Of a DNA stretch of 64,000 nucleotides, positions 9,611-18,068 are shown one piece after another. The position numbers and the translations under genes were made by a program. The stretch is taken from contig NZ_FMCQ01000001.1 in NCBI RefSeq assembly GCF_900091605.1, positions 124,001 to 188,000 on the forward strand, read 5' to 3'. Below the pieces are notes generated by a model, which was given only the letters and a program-made list of their open reading frames with translations, had not been told where the DNA came from and searched no databases. The DNA comes from Micromonospora tulbaghiae. Its GTDB lineage: Bacteria; Actinomycetota; Actinomycetes; Mycobacteriales; Micromonosporaceae. Each line of letters begins with the position of its first letter. Positions within the stretch are counted from its first letter, which is position 1.

Positions 9611-10618
9611 CTACCGCCCGGCCGGCTCCGCGGATGCCCCGTCGACGGCTGGTGGCGGGGACCGGCGGGGTCGCTCGGTGGTCACCACCACTGCCACGCC
9701 GGCCACGATGACCGCGCCACCCAGCAGCACCTGCGAGGTGACGGGCTCGGCGACGAACAGCGCGCCGAGCGCCACCGCGACCACCGGGTTCACGTACGCG
9801 TACGTCGAGACCAGGGAGATCGGCGCGTGGGCGAGCAGCCAGACGTACGCGGTGAACGCGACGAGCGATCCGGCCACCATCAGGTAGGCCATCGCCGCCC
9901 AGGACCGCCCGGTCACGTCGGCGAAGGAGAAGCCGCGCAGCTCGCCCCGGGCCACGCCGACGAGCGCGAGCACCGCCGCGCCCGCGACCATCTCGTAGAC
10001 GGTGGCCACGAACGGGTCGGCGGGCATCAGGATCTTCCCGGACAGGTACGAGCCGACCGACCAGCTCGCCGCCGCGGCGACCACTGTGAGCGCCCCCGCC
10101 ACCGGCACGCCGTCCACCCCGTCGCGGGGCAGCACGAGCAGGACCAGGCCGGCGAAGCCGAGCGCCACCCCGAGGAACGTCCACGGTCGCGGCCGGTCCC
10201 CGCCGGCCGTCCGCAGCAGCACCACGAGCAGCGGCACCGTGGCGACGAGCAGCGCTGCCACACCGGAGGGTACGGCGGTCCCGGCCGGACCGGACTCGGC
10301 GAGCACCACCAGACCGTTCCCGCCGGCCAGCAGCAGCACGCCGACGAGCGCTGCGGAGCCGACGCGGCGCGCGGGCACCCGCAGGGCGCCGGGTCCGCGC
10401 CGCAGGCGCAGCACCACGGCGAGCACCACCGCTGCGGCGGCGAACCGCATCGCCGCGGAGATGAGTGGCGGCAGGGACTCGACCGCGACCCGGATGCCCA
10501 GGTAGGTCGAGCCCCAGAGCAGGTAGACCAGCACGAGGGCGGTCCAGATCAGCGCGGTGCGGGCCGGCGGCGTCGCGGAATCGACAACGTTCGTCGCACT
10601 CGTGGGGCGTGAGCTCAT
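9611..10618 (-). CDS. EamA/DMT-superfamily transporter
   Basis: A 335-residue inner-membrane permease with about ten predicted helices in two EamA repeats. The first begins LIWTALVLVYLLWGSTYLGIR (the typical LxWGSxxxxxR entry). The second is near SWSVGSYLSGK, and VNPVVAVALGALFVAEPVT closes the second repeat. Family members export amino acids or other metabolites, and the substrate cannot be read from sequence. The ATG at 10618 is followed by a short hydrophilic tail. It heads a likely two-gene unit with the prepilin peptidase and diverges from the gene at 10704. Confidence 0.88.
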   Translation of the reverse strand: MSSRPTSATNVVDSATPPARTALIWTALVLVYLLWGSTYLGIRVAVESLPPLISAAMRFAAAAVVLAVVLRLRRGPGALRVPARRVGSAALVGVLLLAGGNGLVVLAESGPAGTAVPSGVAALLVATVPLLVVLLRTAGGDRPRPWTFLGVALGFAGLVLLVLPRDGVDGVPVAGALTVVAAAASWSVGSYLSGKILMPADPFVATVYEMVAGAAVLALVGVARGELRGFSFADVTGRSWAAMAYLMVAGSLVAFTAYVWLLAHAPISLVSTYAYVNPVVAVALGALFVAEPVTSQVLLGGAVIVAGVAVVVTTERPRRSPPPAVDGASAEPAGR

Positions 10619-10703
10619 CGTGGGACCACGCTACGGTGACCACGGCGTCGGCGTCCCCAGTTGGTGGCCGGCCTCTCAGCACTGGCGTACGCAGGAGGCG
10701 TTC

Positions 10704-11519
10704 ATGTCGAACTTCGGTCCACCGGGCGGCGGCTCTCCCGAGCCCTGGGGACGGCCCGACGACGGCTACGCCCCGCAGCCCGATCCCCGCTACGCCGCAC
10801 AGGACGATCCGCGTTACGCCCCACAGCCCGGCCCGCAGTACGGCCCGCCGCCGGGCGCGCGGCCGTACGGTCCGCCTGCGGATCAGTACGGCCCGCCCAC
10901 GCAGCAGTACGGGTCCGCCGACCGGTACGGGCCGCCCACCCAGCAGTACGAGCCGGGCCCGGCCTGGTCCCCCGGGCCGCCGCAGCAGGGCCACCCGGCC
11001 GACCCCTACGCCGCGTCGCCGTACGGCGGTGGCCAGCCGCAGTACGCCGAGCCGATGCCGCCGAAGCGCGGGAAGGGCCCGCTGCTGGTGGTCGTGATCG
11101 TGCTGGCCGTGCTGCTGCTGGGCGGCGCCGGGGCGTACTGGATGCTGGGCCGGGACGAGCAGACCCCGACCGGCGGCACGACCGCTGCCACCCAGCCGGC
11201 CGCGGATCCGAGCGAGGCGCCGCCGAGCGAGCCGGCCGACGCCACGCCCACGACGGCGGCCCCGGCCTCCTCGACCGATCCGCGCTTCGTCAAGGCGGGC
11301 CAGTGCGTCGCCAACGAGGGCGGCGGCGGCCAGCCGAAGCTGGTGATCGCCGACTGCGCCCCGAAGACGTACGAGGTGCTGCGCCGCATCGACGGCGCGA
11401 CGAGCGGCAAGAAGGACGCGGAGGCGAAGTGCGGGAAGGTGGCCGGCTACACCGACTGGTACTTCTTCGACAGCGAGCTGGACACGCTCGACTTCGTGCT
11501 CTGCCTGAAGCGCCGCTGA
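10704..11519 (+). CDS. LppU/SCO3897-like membrane-anchored extracytoplasmic protein
   Basis: A 271-residue protein. The N-terminal 115 residues are a Pro/Gln/Tyr/Gly-rich cytoplasmic segment of QYGPP-type repeats. One membrane helix follows (GPLLVVVIVLAVLLLGGAGA), then a Thr/Ala/Pro linker and a compact outside domain with four cysteines (GQCVAN, ADCAPK, AKCGKV, VLCLKRR), probably two disulfides. The cysteine pattern and C-terminal domain match the actinobacterial LppU/SCO3897 family of unknown function. The start is supported by AGGAGG about 6 bp upstream of ATG 10704. It has its own promoter region, divergent from the EamA gene. Confidence 0.8.
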   Translation: MSNFGPPGGGSPEPWGRPDDGYAPQPDPRYAAQDDPRYAPQPGPQYGPPPGARPYGPPADQYGPPTQQYGSADRYGPPTQQYEPGPAWSPGPPQQGHPADPYAASPYGGGQPQYAEPMPPKRGKGPLLVVVIVLAVLLLGGAGAYWMLGRDEQTPTGGTTAATQPAADPSEAPPSEPADATPTTAAPASSTDPRFVKAGQCVANEGGGGQPKLVIADCAPKTYEVLRRIDGATSGKKDAEAKCGKVAGYTDWYFFDSELDTLDFVLCLKRR

Positions 11520-11583
11520 GCGTCGGCGGCGTCGCTGAGCGTCGGCAGCATCGCGGGCGCGCCGCGAATCAGGACCGGTAGCC

Positions 11584-11627
11584 AAAACTAGGGCTGTCTA
11601 GCATCCACGCTAGACAGCCCTAGTTTT
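11584..11627. promoter_or_regulatory. Perfect 19-bp inverted repeat, CTAG-rich (operator and/or terminator)
   Basis: Arms aaaactagggctgtctagc (11584-11602) and its exact complement (11609-11627) flank a 6-nt loop. It sits 65 bp after the LppU-like stop, and the TTTT end would let it act as an intrinsic terminator. Its core, tctagc-N6-gctaga (11597-11614), recurs at 11666-11683 just before the next gene, which suggests a protein-binding site. It contains four CTAG tetramers at 10-12 bp intervals (11588, 11598, 11610, 11620). Confidence 0.75.
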
Positions 11628-11665
11628 AGGTCGAGGCCGACACGCGGTAGCCGCCTCTACGCGCG

Positions 11666-11683
11666 TCTAGCCTGGTCGCTAGA
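11666..11683. promoter_or_regulatory. Second tctagc-N6-gctaga operator-like site
   Basis: The arms tctagc (11666-11671) and gctaga (11678-11683) are identical to the core of the 11584-11627 palindrome with the same 6-bp spacer, 69 bp downstream centre to centre. It ends 12 bp before the GTG start at 11696, where a regulator could block the promoter or ribosome access. The spacer sequence differs (ctggtc against atccac), as expected for a dimer-binding site. Confidence 0.6.
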
Positions 11684-11695
11684 GAACCCGATACT

Positions 11696-12940
11696 GTGCG
11701 ATTCGTGGATCCGGTCCGCAACCCGTACGCGCCGGGCGCCGGCCAGCGCCCGCCCGAACTCGCCGGGCGGGGGCGGGAACTGGACGTCTTCGACGTGGTG
11801 CTGGAACGGATCGCCCGCGGCCGGCCCGAACGCAGCCTGATGCTCACCGGCCTGCGTGGAGTGGGCAAGACCGTCCTGCTCAACACGCTGCGCTCCGAGG
11901 CGATCAACCACCTCTGGGGCACCGGCAAGATCGAGGCCCGGCCGGACCAGTCGCTGCGCCGGCCGATCGCCGCCGCGCTGCACATGGCGGTCCGCGAACT
12001 GGCGCCCCGGCACCGCGCCCCGGACCGGATCGACGCGTTCCTCGGCGTCCTCAAGGCGTTCGCGCAACGCTCCACTCCCACCGGGCGGGGCGGCGCGGCA
12101 CCCAAGCTGCGCGACCGCTGGCAGCCCGGCATCGACGTACCGGCGAGCAGCGGACGCGCCGACTCCGGCGACATCGAGATCGACCTGGTCGAGCTGCTCA
12201 GCGACGCGGCGGCGGTCGCCACCGACGTCGGCACCGGCATCGCCATCTTCATCGACGAGATGCAGGACGTCGGCGCCGAGGACGTCTCCGCGCTCTGCGC
12301 CGCCTGCCACGAACTGTCCCAGCTCGGCGCGCCGCTCATCGTCGTGGGCGCGGGGTTGCCGCACCTGCCGGCCGTCCTCAGCGCCGCCAAGTCCTACTCC
12401 GAGCGGCTCTACCGCTACCAGCGCATCGACCGGCTCGACCGGATCGCCGCCGACCAGGCGCTCTGCGCGCCGGCCGAGCGGGAGGAGGTCGAGTACGAGC
12501 AGAAGGCCCTCGACCTGCTCTACGAGTCCTCCGGCGGCTATCCCTACTTCGTCCAGGCGTACGGGAAGGCCACCTGGGACCACGCGCCCCGCTCACCGAT
12601 CACCGCGGCGGACGTCCGGGTCGCCGCGCCCGAGGCGGAGGCCGAGCTGGCGGTGGGGTTCTTCGGGTCCCGGTTCGAGCGGGCCACGCCCGCCGAACGC
12701 GAGTACATGCGCGCGATGGCCACGCTGGCGCTGGTGGACGGCGAGGAGGGCGGCCGGGACGACATGGACGCGGCGGTGCCGACCGCCGAGATCGCCCGCG
12801 CGCTCGGCCGCAAGCCGGCCAGTCTCTCCCCGGCCCGGGACGCGCTGATCAAGAAGGGCCTGATCTACTCCGGCGAGCGGGGAACCGTGGCGTTCACAGT
12901 GCCGCACTTCGGCCGCTACCTGCGCACCCAGCCGGCCTGA
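11696..12940 (+). CDS. AAA-type ATP-binding protein (Orc1/Cdc6-like)
   Basis: A 414-residue cytoplasmic ATPase. Residues 20-45 carry the ELAGRGRELDVF entry, then Walker A TGLRGVGKTVLL and Walker B IFIDEMQDVG. A sensor-like VVGAGLPHLP and SSGGYPYFVQAYGK precede a C-terminal winged-helix region (TAEIARALGRKPASLSPAR). This layout is shared with archaeal Orc1/Cdc6-type and STAND-like ATPases and is common in actinobacteria without assigned function. GTG 11696 directly follows a CTAG-rich inverted repeat and has no strong ribosome site, so the mRNA may be leaderless. It stands alone, with a likely regulatory region upstream. Confidence 0.78.
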   Translation: MRFVDPVRNPYAPGAGQRPPELAGRGRELDVFDVVLERIARGRPERSLMLTGLRGVGKTVLLNTLRSEAINHLWGTGKIEARPDQSLRRPIAAALHMAVRELAPRHRAPDRIDAFLGVLKAFAQRSTPTGRGGAAPKLRDRWQPGIDVPASSGRADSGDIEIDLVELLSDAAAVATDVGTGIAIFIDEMQDVGAEDVSALCAACHELSQLGAPLIVVGAGLPHLPAVLSAAKSYSERLYRYQRIDRLDRIAADQALCAPAEREEVEYEQKALDLLYESSGGYPYFVQAYGKATWDHAPRSPITAADVRVAAPEAEAELAVGFFGSRFERATPAEREYMRAMATLALVDGEEGGRDDMDAAVPTAEIARALGRKPASLSPARDALIKKGLIYSGERGTVAFTVPHFGRYLRTQPA

Positions 12941-12977
12941 CCGCTCAGGCCGCTCGGGCCGCGACCGCTCAGGCCGC

Positions 12978-13523
12978 TCACACCCGAGACCAGGGCGCCG
13001 GGAAGACCACCTCGCCGGCCGGCGGTGGCGGCTCTCCGCTCGCCGAGGGCGGCAGCACCAGCGCCTGCCACGGCTCCCCCAGCCCGGACCAGGGGCTCGT
13101 CAGGCCCAGCCGGACCGCCGGGCCGAACCCGAAACGGCGGTAGTAGGCCGGATCGCCGAGCACCACCACCAGCCGTTCGCCCAGCTCGGTCGCGGCGTCC
13201 AGCGCCGCCTGCACCGCCGCCGTGCCGTGCCCCAGCCGCTGCCGGTGCCGCGCCACCGCCACCGGGCCCAGGGCCAGCGCCGGCAACGTGCCGCGGTCGG
13301 TGCGTACGCCGACGCGCGTGAGCAGCGCGTACGCCACCACCTCGCCGCCGTACTCGGCGACCATGGCCAGCTCCGGGATCCACGCCGGGCTGTGCCGCAA
13401 CTCCTCGACCAGGCCGACCTCCGGCGGGGTGGCCACGTCGGGCCGGGCGAAGGCGGCGGCCAGCACCCGGGCCACCGGCGCCTCGTCGGCGGGGCCCTCC
13501 GGGCGCAGTCGCAGCGTCGTCAC
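12978..13523 (-). CDS. GNAT-family N-acetyltransferase
   Basis: A 181-residue acetyl-CoA-dependent acyltransferase. It begins VTTLRLRPEGPADEAPVARVLAAAF, has the conserved ALGPVAV strand and the acetyl-CoA loop RHRQRLGHGTAAV (R/QxxGxG/A), and ends with YYRRFGFGPA typical of YhbS-like members. The substrate is unknown. The GTG at 13523 matches the family N terminus; the frame runs open much further upstream without similarity. It converges on the ATPase gene, with an imperfect repeat of gaccgctcaggccgctc in the short gap. Confidence 0.85.
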   Translation of the reverse strand: MTTLRLRPEGPADEAPVARVLAAAFARPDVATPPEVGLVEELRHSPAWIPELAMVAEYGGEVVAYALLTRVGVRTDRGTLPALALGPVAVARHRQRLGHGTAAVQAALDAATELGERLVVVLGDPAYYRRFGFGPAVRLGLTSPWSGLGEPWQALVLPPSASGEPPPPAGEVVFPAPWSRV

Positions 13524-13658
13524 CCGCGCGACCTTACCGAACGCGACCGGTCCATCCGCGACGGTCGCTGAAATCGATACCGTTCGGACGTCCACGTCGG
13601 CCGATACCTTTCGTGTGTTGCGGGGATGACGACGCCGCCGACGGGGTAAGACTGAGCC

Positions 13659-14204
13659 ATGAAGCCCGTGCGCTCCCTCGCCCGAGTCATGTTGAGCGGC
13701 ATCTTCGTGGTCAGCGGCGCCCGCAACCTGCGCAACCCGGAACGCCTGGTGCAGGCCGCGGAACCGGTCACCGGGAAGGTCGCCCCGCTGATCCAGAACG
13801 TGCACCCCCGCATCCCCACCGACACGGTGTCGCTGATCCGGGCCAACGCCGCCACCCAGCTCGTCGGCGGCCTGATGTTCGCCACCGGCCGGTTCACCCG
13901 TCCGGCCGCGCTGGTGCTCGCGGCCACGCTGATCCCGACCACCGCCGCCGGTCACGCCTTCTGGAACAACGACGACCCGGCCGCCCGCAACAACAACCAG
14001 ATCCACTTCCTGAAGAACCTCGGCCTGCTCGGTGGCCTCCTCCTCGCCGCCGCCGACACCGAGGGCAAGCCGGGCCTGCGCTGGCGCGCCGGCCACCGGA
14101 TCGACCACTCGCGCCGGTCGGTCAAGCGCGCGGTCCGCACCGCGCGGCGCGAGGCGAAAATCGCCGTACGCTCCGCGGCGACCGCCCGCCGCATGCCCGG
14201 CTGA
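13659..14204 (+). CDS. DoxX family membrane protein
   Basis: A 181-residue DoxX-like protein: ARVMLSGIFVVSGARNLRNP at the N terminus, then helices around residues 65-85, 87-105 and 125-145, and a basic Arg/Lys/Ala-rich C-terminal tail of about 40 residues on the cytoplasmic side. DoxX relatives are four-helix membrane proteins linked to redox or detoxification complexes in actinobacteria. The exact role is unknown. It is monocistronic and divergent from the GNAT gene. Confidence 0.8.
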   Translation: MKPVRSLARVMLSGIFVVSGARNLRNPERLVQAAEPVTGKVAPLIQNVHPRIPTDTVSLIRANAATQLVGGLMFATGRFTRPAALVLAATLIPTTAAGHAFWNNDDPAARNNNQIHFLKNLGLLGGLLLAAADTEGKPGLRWRAGHRIDHSRRSVKRAVRTARREAKIAVRSAATARRMPG

Positions 14205-14410
14205 CAAGCGTTTTCGTACGGCCTCCACCCCCCGCAAGGCCACCAATCACCTGAACCGTCCGAGACCCGTTAACGCGGTGGAAATGTCAAAAACACGTGT
14301 GGGATCGGACACGGTCGCGTAACGCGGGAGGCAGCAACGTGAGGCGCCGTTCTAGGCTCCGTTCTGGACCTGGACGGGTACGACGACCTTGGTACGGGGG
14401 TGGCCACGCC

Positions 14411-15835
14411 ATGCCGACGACAGTCGGTAGACGGACCAACCGCCTCGCCCCGACCTCCCGCGTCGACCGCCGGATCGTGGTGCGTCTCGGCGTCGTCGCC
14501 GCCGTGTCGTACGCCGCGTGGCTCGCCGTCGGCGCCTTCGGACGGCCGTACAACTTCTTCGACATGAAGATCTACCACGGCGCGGTGCTGTGGTGGGCCG
14601 GCGGCAACGAGCTGTACGACTTCGTCGCGCCCTCCACCACGCTGGGCTTCACCTACCCCCCGTTCGCCGCCCTGGTCATGCTGCCGATGTCCTGGCTGCC
14701 GGTCGACGGTGCCGGCTTCGTCAACGCGCTCGCCAGCATCGGCGCGCTCGCTGTCGTCCTCGCGGCGCTGCTACGCCCCATCGTGGACCGGCTCGGCTGG
14801 CCGCTCTGGTTCACCGTCGGCATCGCGACCCCGCTCGCAGTCGCCATCGAGCCGTCCCGGGAGACGCTCGGCTACGGACAGGTCAACCTGCTGCTCTTCG
14901 CGCTGATCATGGCGGACATGGTGGGCCTGCGCTGGCGGGCCAAGCGGGGCACCCACTACGAGACGGCGGATTCGCCACTGGCCCGGTTCGTCTACAGCGG
15001 CGCCTGGGCCGGTGTGGGCATCGGGCTCGCCACAGCGGTCAAGCTCACCCCGGCGTTGTTCGTGGCCTACCTGATGCTCACCCGGCAGTGGCGGGCCGCG
15101 CTGACCGCCGTCGGCACCGCGATCGGCGTGACCATCGCGACGTTCGGCGTGCTCGGTGAGGAGTCCCGCGCGTACTTCGCCGACGTGCTCTGGCAGACCG
15201 AGCGGGTCGGCGCGGCGGACATGACCGCCAACCAGTCCCTCGCCGGCCTGCTGGCGCGGCTCTACGACTCGATCGAGACGCCCGGCCTGCTCTGGCTGGC
15301 GTTCTCGGTGCTGCTCCTGGCGCTTGGCCTGTCCCGGGCGATGAGTGCCCGCGCCGACGGCGACGAGCTGACCGCGTTCACGCTGGTCGGGCTCACCGCC
15401 AACGTGATCAGCCCGATCTCCTGGTCGCATCACCTGATCTGGGTCATCCCGGCGATCATCGTGCTGGCCGACGCCGCGGTACGCCGCCGCGAAGCGAGCC
15501 GCGGCCTGCCGCCGCGCGGCACCGGGGGCCCTTCGGCCAACGGCGTGCCGGCCCTGCGCCCGCCGATCTGGTACCCGACGCTGACCGGGCTCCGCCACGG
15601 CGTCGGCGCGCTCGGGCTCTACCTGCTGTTCCTGATCTCACCGATCTGGCCGTACGAGCACCAGCTCCCCGAGGTGTCCCACTACCAGGACGGCCTGTTC
15701 GGCGCGCTCATGGAGAACTCCCTGGCCATCGCGCTGATCGTGCTCGTCGCGGCGTTGCCGTGGCGCCCCGGCGCCGAGCCGGCGTTCTACCACGAGCGGC
15801 TGGGCCGCCCCGCCGCGCTCACCGCCCGGCGCTGA
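14411..15835 (+). CDS. GT87-family polyprenol-phosphate mannosyltransferase-like membrane protein
   Basis: A 474-residue GT-C membrane enzyme with about ten helices. It carries the first-loop acidic motif FDMKIYHGAVLWWAGGNELYD, then FTYPPFAALVMLP and TAVKLTPALFVAYL, the signature of the DUF2029/GT87 mannosyltransferases that build cell-envelope lipomannan and related glycolipids from polyprenyl-phosphate-mannose. GTG 14339 with GGGAGG 7 bp upstream is a credible longer start; ATG 14411 is kept because it gives the usual short N-terminal tail. Its acceptor is not predictable. Confidence 0.82.
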   Translation: MPTTVGRRTNRLAPTSRVDRRIVVRLGVVAAVSYAAWLAVGAFGRPYNFFDMKIYHGAVLWWAGGNELYDFVAPSTTLGFTYPPFAALVMLPMSWLPVDGAGFVNALASIGALAVVLAALLRPIVDRLGWPLWFTVGIATPLAVAIEPSRETLGYGQVNLLLFALIMADMVGLRWRAKRGTHYETADSPLARFVYSGAWAGVGIGLATAVKLTPALFVAYLMLTRQWRAALTAVGTAIGVTIATFGVLGEESRAYFADVLWQTERVGAADMTANQSLAGLLARLYDSIETPGLLWLAFSVLLLALGLSRAMSARADGDELTAFTLVGLTANVISPISWSHHLIWVIPAIIVLADAAVRRREASRGLPPRGTGGPSANGVPALRPPIWYPTLTGLRHGVGALGLYLLFLISPIWPYEHQLPEVSHYQDGLFGALMENSLAIALIVLVAALPWRPGAEPAFYHERLGRPAALTARR

Positions 15836-15839
15836 GCGT

Positions 15840-16304
15840 TCAGGGGCAGTTCACCCATTCCTCGGTGCCGTCGTCGAAGACCTGGCGCTTCCAGATCGGC
15901 AGCCGCGCCTTCACCTCGTCCACCAGGCGTGCGCAGGCGGCGAACGCGGCCGCCCGGTGCGCCGTGCTGACGGCCGCCGCCAGTGCCACGTCCCCGATCT
16001 CCAGCGGGCCGATCCGGTGCGACACCGCCACCGCGTACACCTGCGGGTCGGCCGCGATCTCGGCCGCCACCTCGCGCAGCACGGCCTCGGCGGTGGGGTG
16101 GCCCTCGTACTCCAGCCGGGTGACCCCCCGGCCGTGGTCGTGGTCGCGGACCACGCCCTGGAAGGACACCACCGCGCCGGCCCGGCGGTCGGCGACCGCC
16201 GCCTCGTGCGCGGCCAGGTCGAGCGGCCGGTCGGTCACCGCGCCGAGCACCACGCCTGCTTCCACTGTCACGACGTCTCCCGTCGGCTCGTTCGTCGCGC
16301 TCAC
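15840..16304 (-). CDS. moaE: Molybdopterin synthase catalytic subunit MoaE
   Basis: The 154-residue large subunit of molybdopterin synthase, which uses MoaD thiocarboxylate to convert precursor Z to molybdopterin. Family landmarks are GAVVSFQGVVRDHDHGR, LEYEGH, AVSHRIGPLEIGD, AHRAAAF and the catalytic lysines in VKARLPIWKRQVF, followed by the C-terminal EWVNCP. Its ATG overlaps the moeA stop by 4 bp, so it is translationally coupled as the last gene of the moaC-mog-moeA-moaE string. Confidence 0.95.
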   Translation of the reverse strand: MSATNEPTGDVVTVEAGVVLGAVTDRPLDLAAHEAAVADRRAGAVVSFQGVVRDHDHGRGVTRLEYEGHPTAEAVLREVAAEIAADPQVYAVAVSHRIGPLEIGDVALAAAVSTAHRAAAFAACARLVDEVKARLPIWKRQVFDDGTEEWVNCP

Positions 16305-17560
16305 CCGAATCGCTCCCCGGGGGTCAGTGGCAGCGGCACGAGCGGCACCCGGTCGCCGGCCGCGCCGCTGGCGCCGGGCCGGATCACCGCGAAACCGTCC
16401 GCGCCGGCCAGCCCTCGCAGCATCGCCGAGCCGACGTGCCGCACCGGGTATGCGGTGCCGGCGACGCGGTCCCAGCGGGCCAGCGCCAGATGGGTGTAGT
16501 CGCCGCGCCCGGGGATCGGCTCAGCCAGTGTCACGTGCGGCAGCACCGGCATCGGCCGGCCGGTGAGACCGGCGAGCAGGGGCGCGACGAGCGACACGAG
16601 CGCCACCACGGCTGACTGCGGGTTGCCGGGCAGACCGGCCACGAACCGCACCCGCCCGTCGCCGTCCACCAGCCGGGCGAGCAGCATCGGGAAACCCGGG
16701 CGCACCGCCACGGTGTTCACCACGTAGTCGGCACCGAGCGCCTCCAGCGTCGGGTGCAGGTGGTCGACCGGGCCGTGCATGGTGCCACCGGTGGTGCAGA
16801 CCAGGTCGGCGTTGGCGAGCGCGCCCCGCAGCGCCGCCACGTGCGCGGGCAGCGTGTCGGCGACCGGGCCGACCACGTCGGCCGCGCGCACCTGGCAGCC
16901 GTAGCGGCGCAGCCAGGCCGGCACCGACGGGCCGAGCGCGTCACGGACCCGGCCCGCGCCGGGCGGACCCGAGGTGAGCAGTTCGTCGCCGAAGACCAGC
17001 AGCGCGGCCCGGGGTGGACGGCGGACCCGCAGCGTGTCGAGCCCGCAGGAGGCGGCCAGGCCGATCACCGCCGGGTCCACCGGCGTGCCGGCGGGCAGCA
17101 GCTCCTCCCCGAGGTTCGCCTCCTCGCCCGGCTCCCGCCACTCCGGCGCCGAGCGGGGCGTGCCGGACACCAGGCCGTCCGCCGTACGCGTCGACTCCTC
17201 GATCCGCAGGATCGCGGTCGTGCCCTCGGGAACCATCGCGCCGGTGGCGATCTCCACGGTGCTGCCGTCGGCGTCCAGCGGAGGTGCGGTGTGCCCGGCG
17301 AGCACCCGTCCGACCACCCGCCACGGCCCCGGGCCGCGCACCGCCCAGCCGTCCACGCTGGAGGTGGGGAACGCGGGCAGGTCGGTACGTGTGGTCAGCG
17401 GCTCGGCCAGGGTGTGCCCGTCGGCCTCGGCCAGCGGACGGGCGACCGCGGGGAGCGCGGCGGACAGGCCCACCGCGTACACCCGGGAGCGGGCCTCCTC
17501 CCACCCGGCCGGGGGTGGCGTGCCCGCCTCGGCCGTGGCGGCTTCGGTTTCCGTGCTCAT
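16301..17560 (-). CDS. moeA: Molybdopterin molybdenumtransferase MoeA
   Basis: A 419-residue MoeA that inserts molybdate into adenylylated molybdopterin. Visible are the N-terminal LPAFPTSSVDGWAVRG, the IATGAMVPEGTTAILRIE block, the MoCF-type VCTTGGTMHGPVDHL segment, and GLPGNPQSAVVAL with the C-terminal domain-IV barrel after it. The length is normal. It sits 37 bp downstream of mog and overlaps moaE by 4 bp, so it belongs to the leftward moa operon. Confidence 0.95.
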   Translation of the reverse strand: MSTETEAATAEAGTPPPAGWEEARSRVYAVGLSAALPAVARPLAEADGHTLAEPLTTRTDLPAFPTSSVDGWAVRGPGPWRVVGRVLAGHTAPPLDADGSTVEIATGAMVPEGTTAILRIEESTRTADGLVSGTPRSAPEWREPGEEANLGEELLPAGTPVDPAVIGLAASCGLDTLRVRRPPRAALLVFGDELLTSGPPGAGRVRDALGPSVPAWLRRYGCQVRAADVVGPVADTLPAHVAALRGALANADLVCTTGGTMHGPVDHLHPTLEALGADYVVNTVAVRPGFPMLLARLVDGDGRVRFVAGLPGNPQSAVVALVSLVAPLLAGLTGRPMPVLPHVTLAEPIPGRGDYTHLALARWDRVAGTAYPVRHVGSAMLRGLAGADGFAVIRPGASGAAGDRVPLVPLPLTPGERFG

Positions 17561-17597
17561 CCGGCGAGCCTAGCGCCGGGGCACGTGTCTCGCGGGT

Positions 17598-18068
17598 TCA
17601 GTGGTCGCCGCCGCGGAGCTGGTCGACGGCGTGCCGCAGGATCGGCCCGAGCACGGCCAGGCCGTCCCGGGCGCCGCCGCGCGAGCCGGGCAGGTTGACC
17701 ACGAGCGTCCGGCCGGTCACCCCGGCCAGCCCTCGGGACAACGCCGCCGTCGGCACGGTGTCGCGGCTGTGCGCGCGGATCGCCTCGGCGATGCCGGGGA
17801 TCTCGTAGTCGAGCAGCGCGCGCGTCACGTCGGGCGTGCGATCGGTCGGGGTGATGCCGGTGCCACCGCTGGTCAGCACCACGTCGACGCCGTCGGCACG
17901 GGCCGCGCGCAGGGCGTCACCGACCGGTTCGCCGTCCGGCACCACCACCGGCGCGTCGACCTCGCACCCCAGCTCGCGCAGCCCGGTCACGAGCAGCGGG
18001 CCGCTGGTGTCCTCGTACACCCCGGCGGCGGCCCGGTTGGACGCCACGATCACCCGGGCCCGGATCAC
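17598..18068 (-). CDS. mog: MoaB/Mog-type molybdopterin adenylyltransferase
   Basis: A 156-residue MogA/MoaB-family protein that adenylylates molybdopterin before metal insertion by MoeA. The family motifs LTSGGTGITPTDRTPDV and LVVNLPGSRGGARDGL are present, and the length suits the trimeric family. The GTG at 18068 overlaps the moaC stop (GTGA), giving coupled translation. MoaB and Mog cannot be separated by sequence alone, so the gene symbol is approximate. Confidence 0.92.
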   Translation of the reverse strand: MIRARVIVASNRAAAGVYEDTSGPLLVTGLRELGCEVDAPVVVPDGEPVGDALRAARADGVDVVLTSGGTGITPTDRTPDVTRALLDYEIPGIAEAIRAHSRDTVPTAALSRGLAGVTGRTLVVNLPGSRGGARDGLAVLGPILRHAVDQLRGGDH

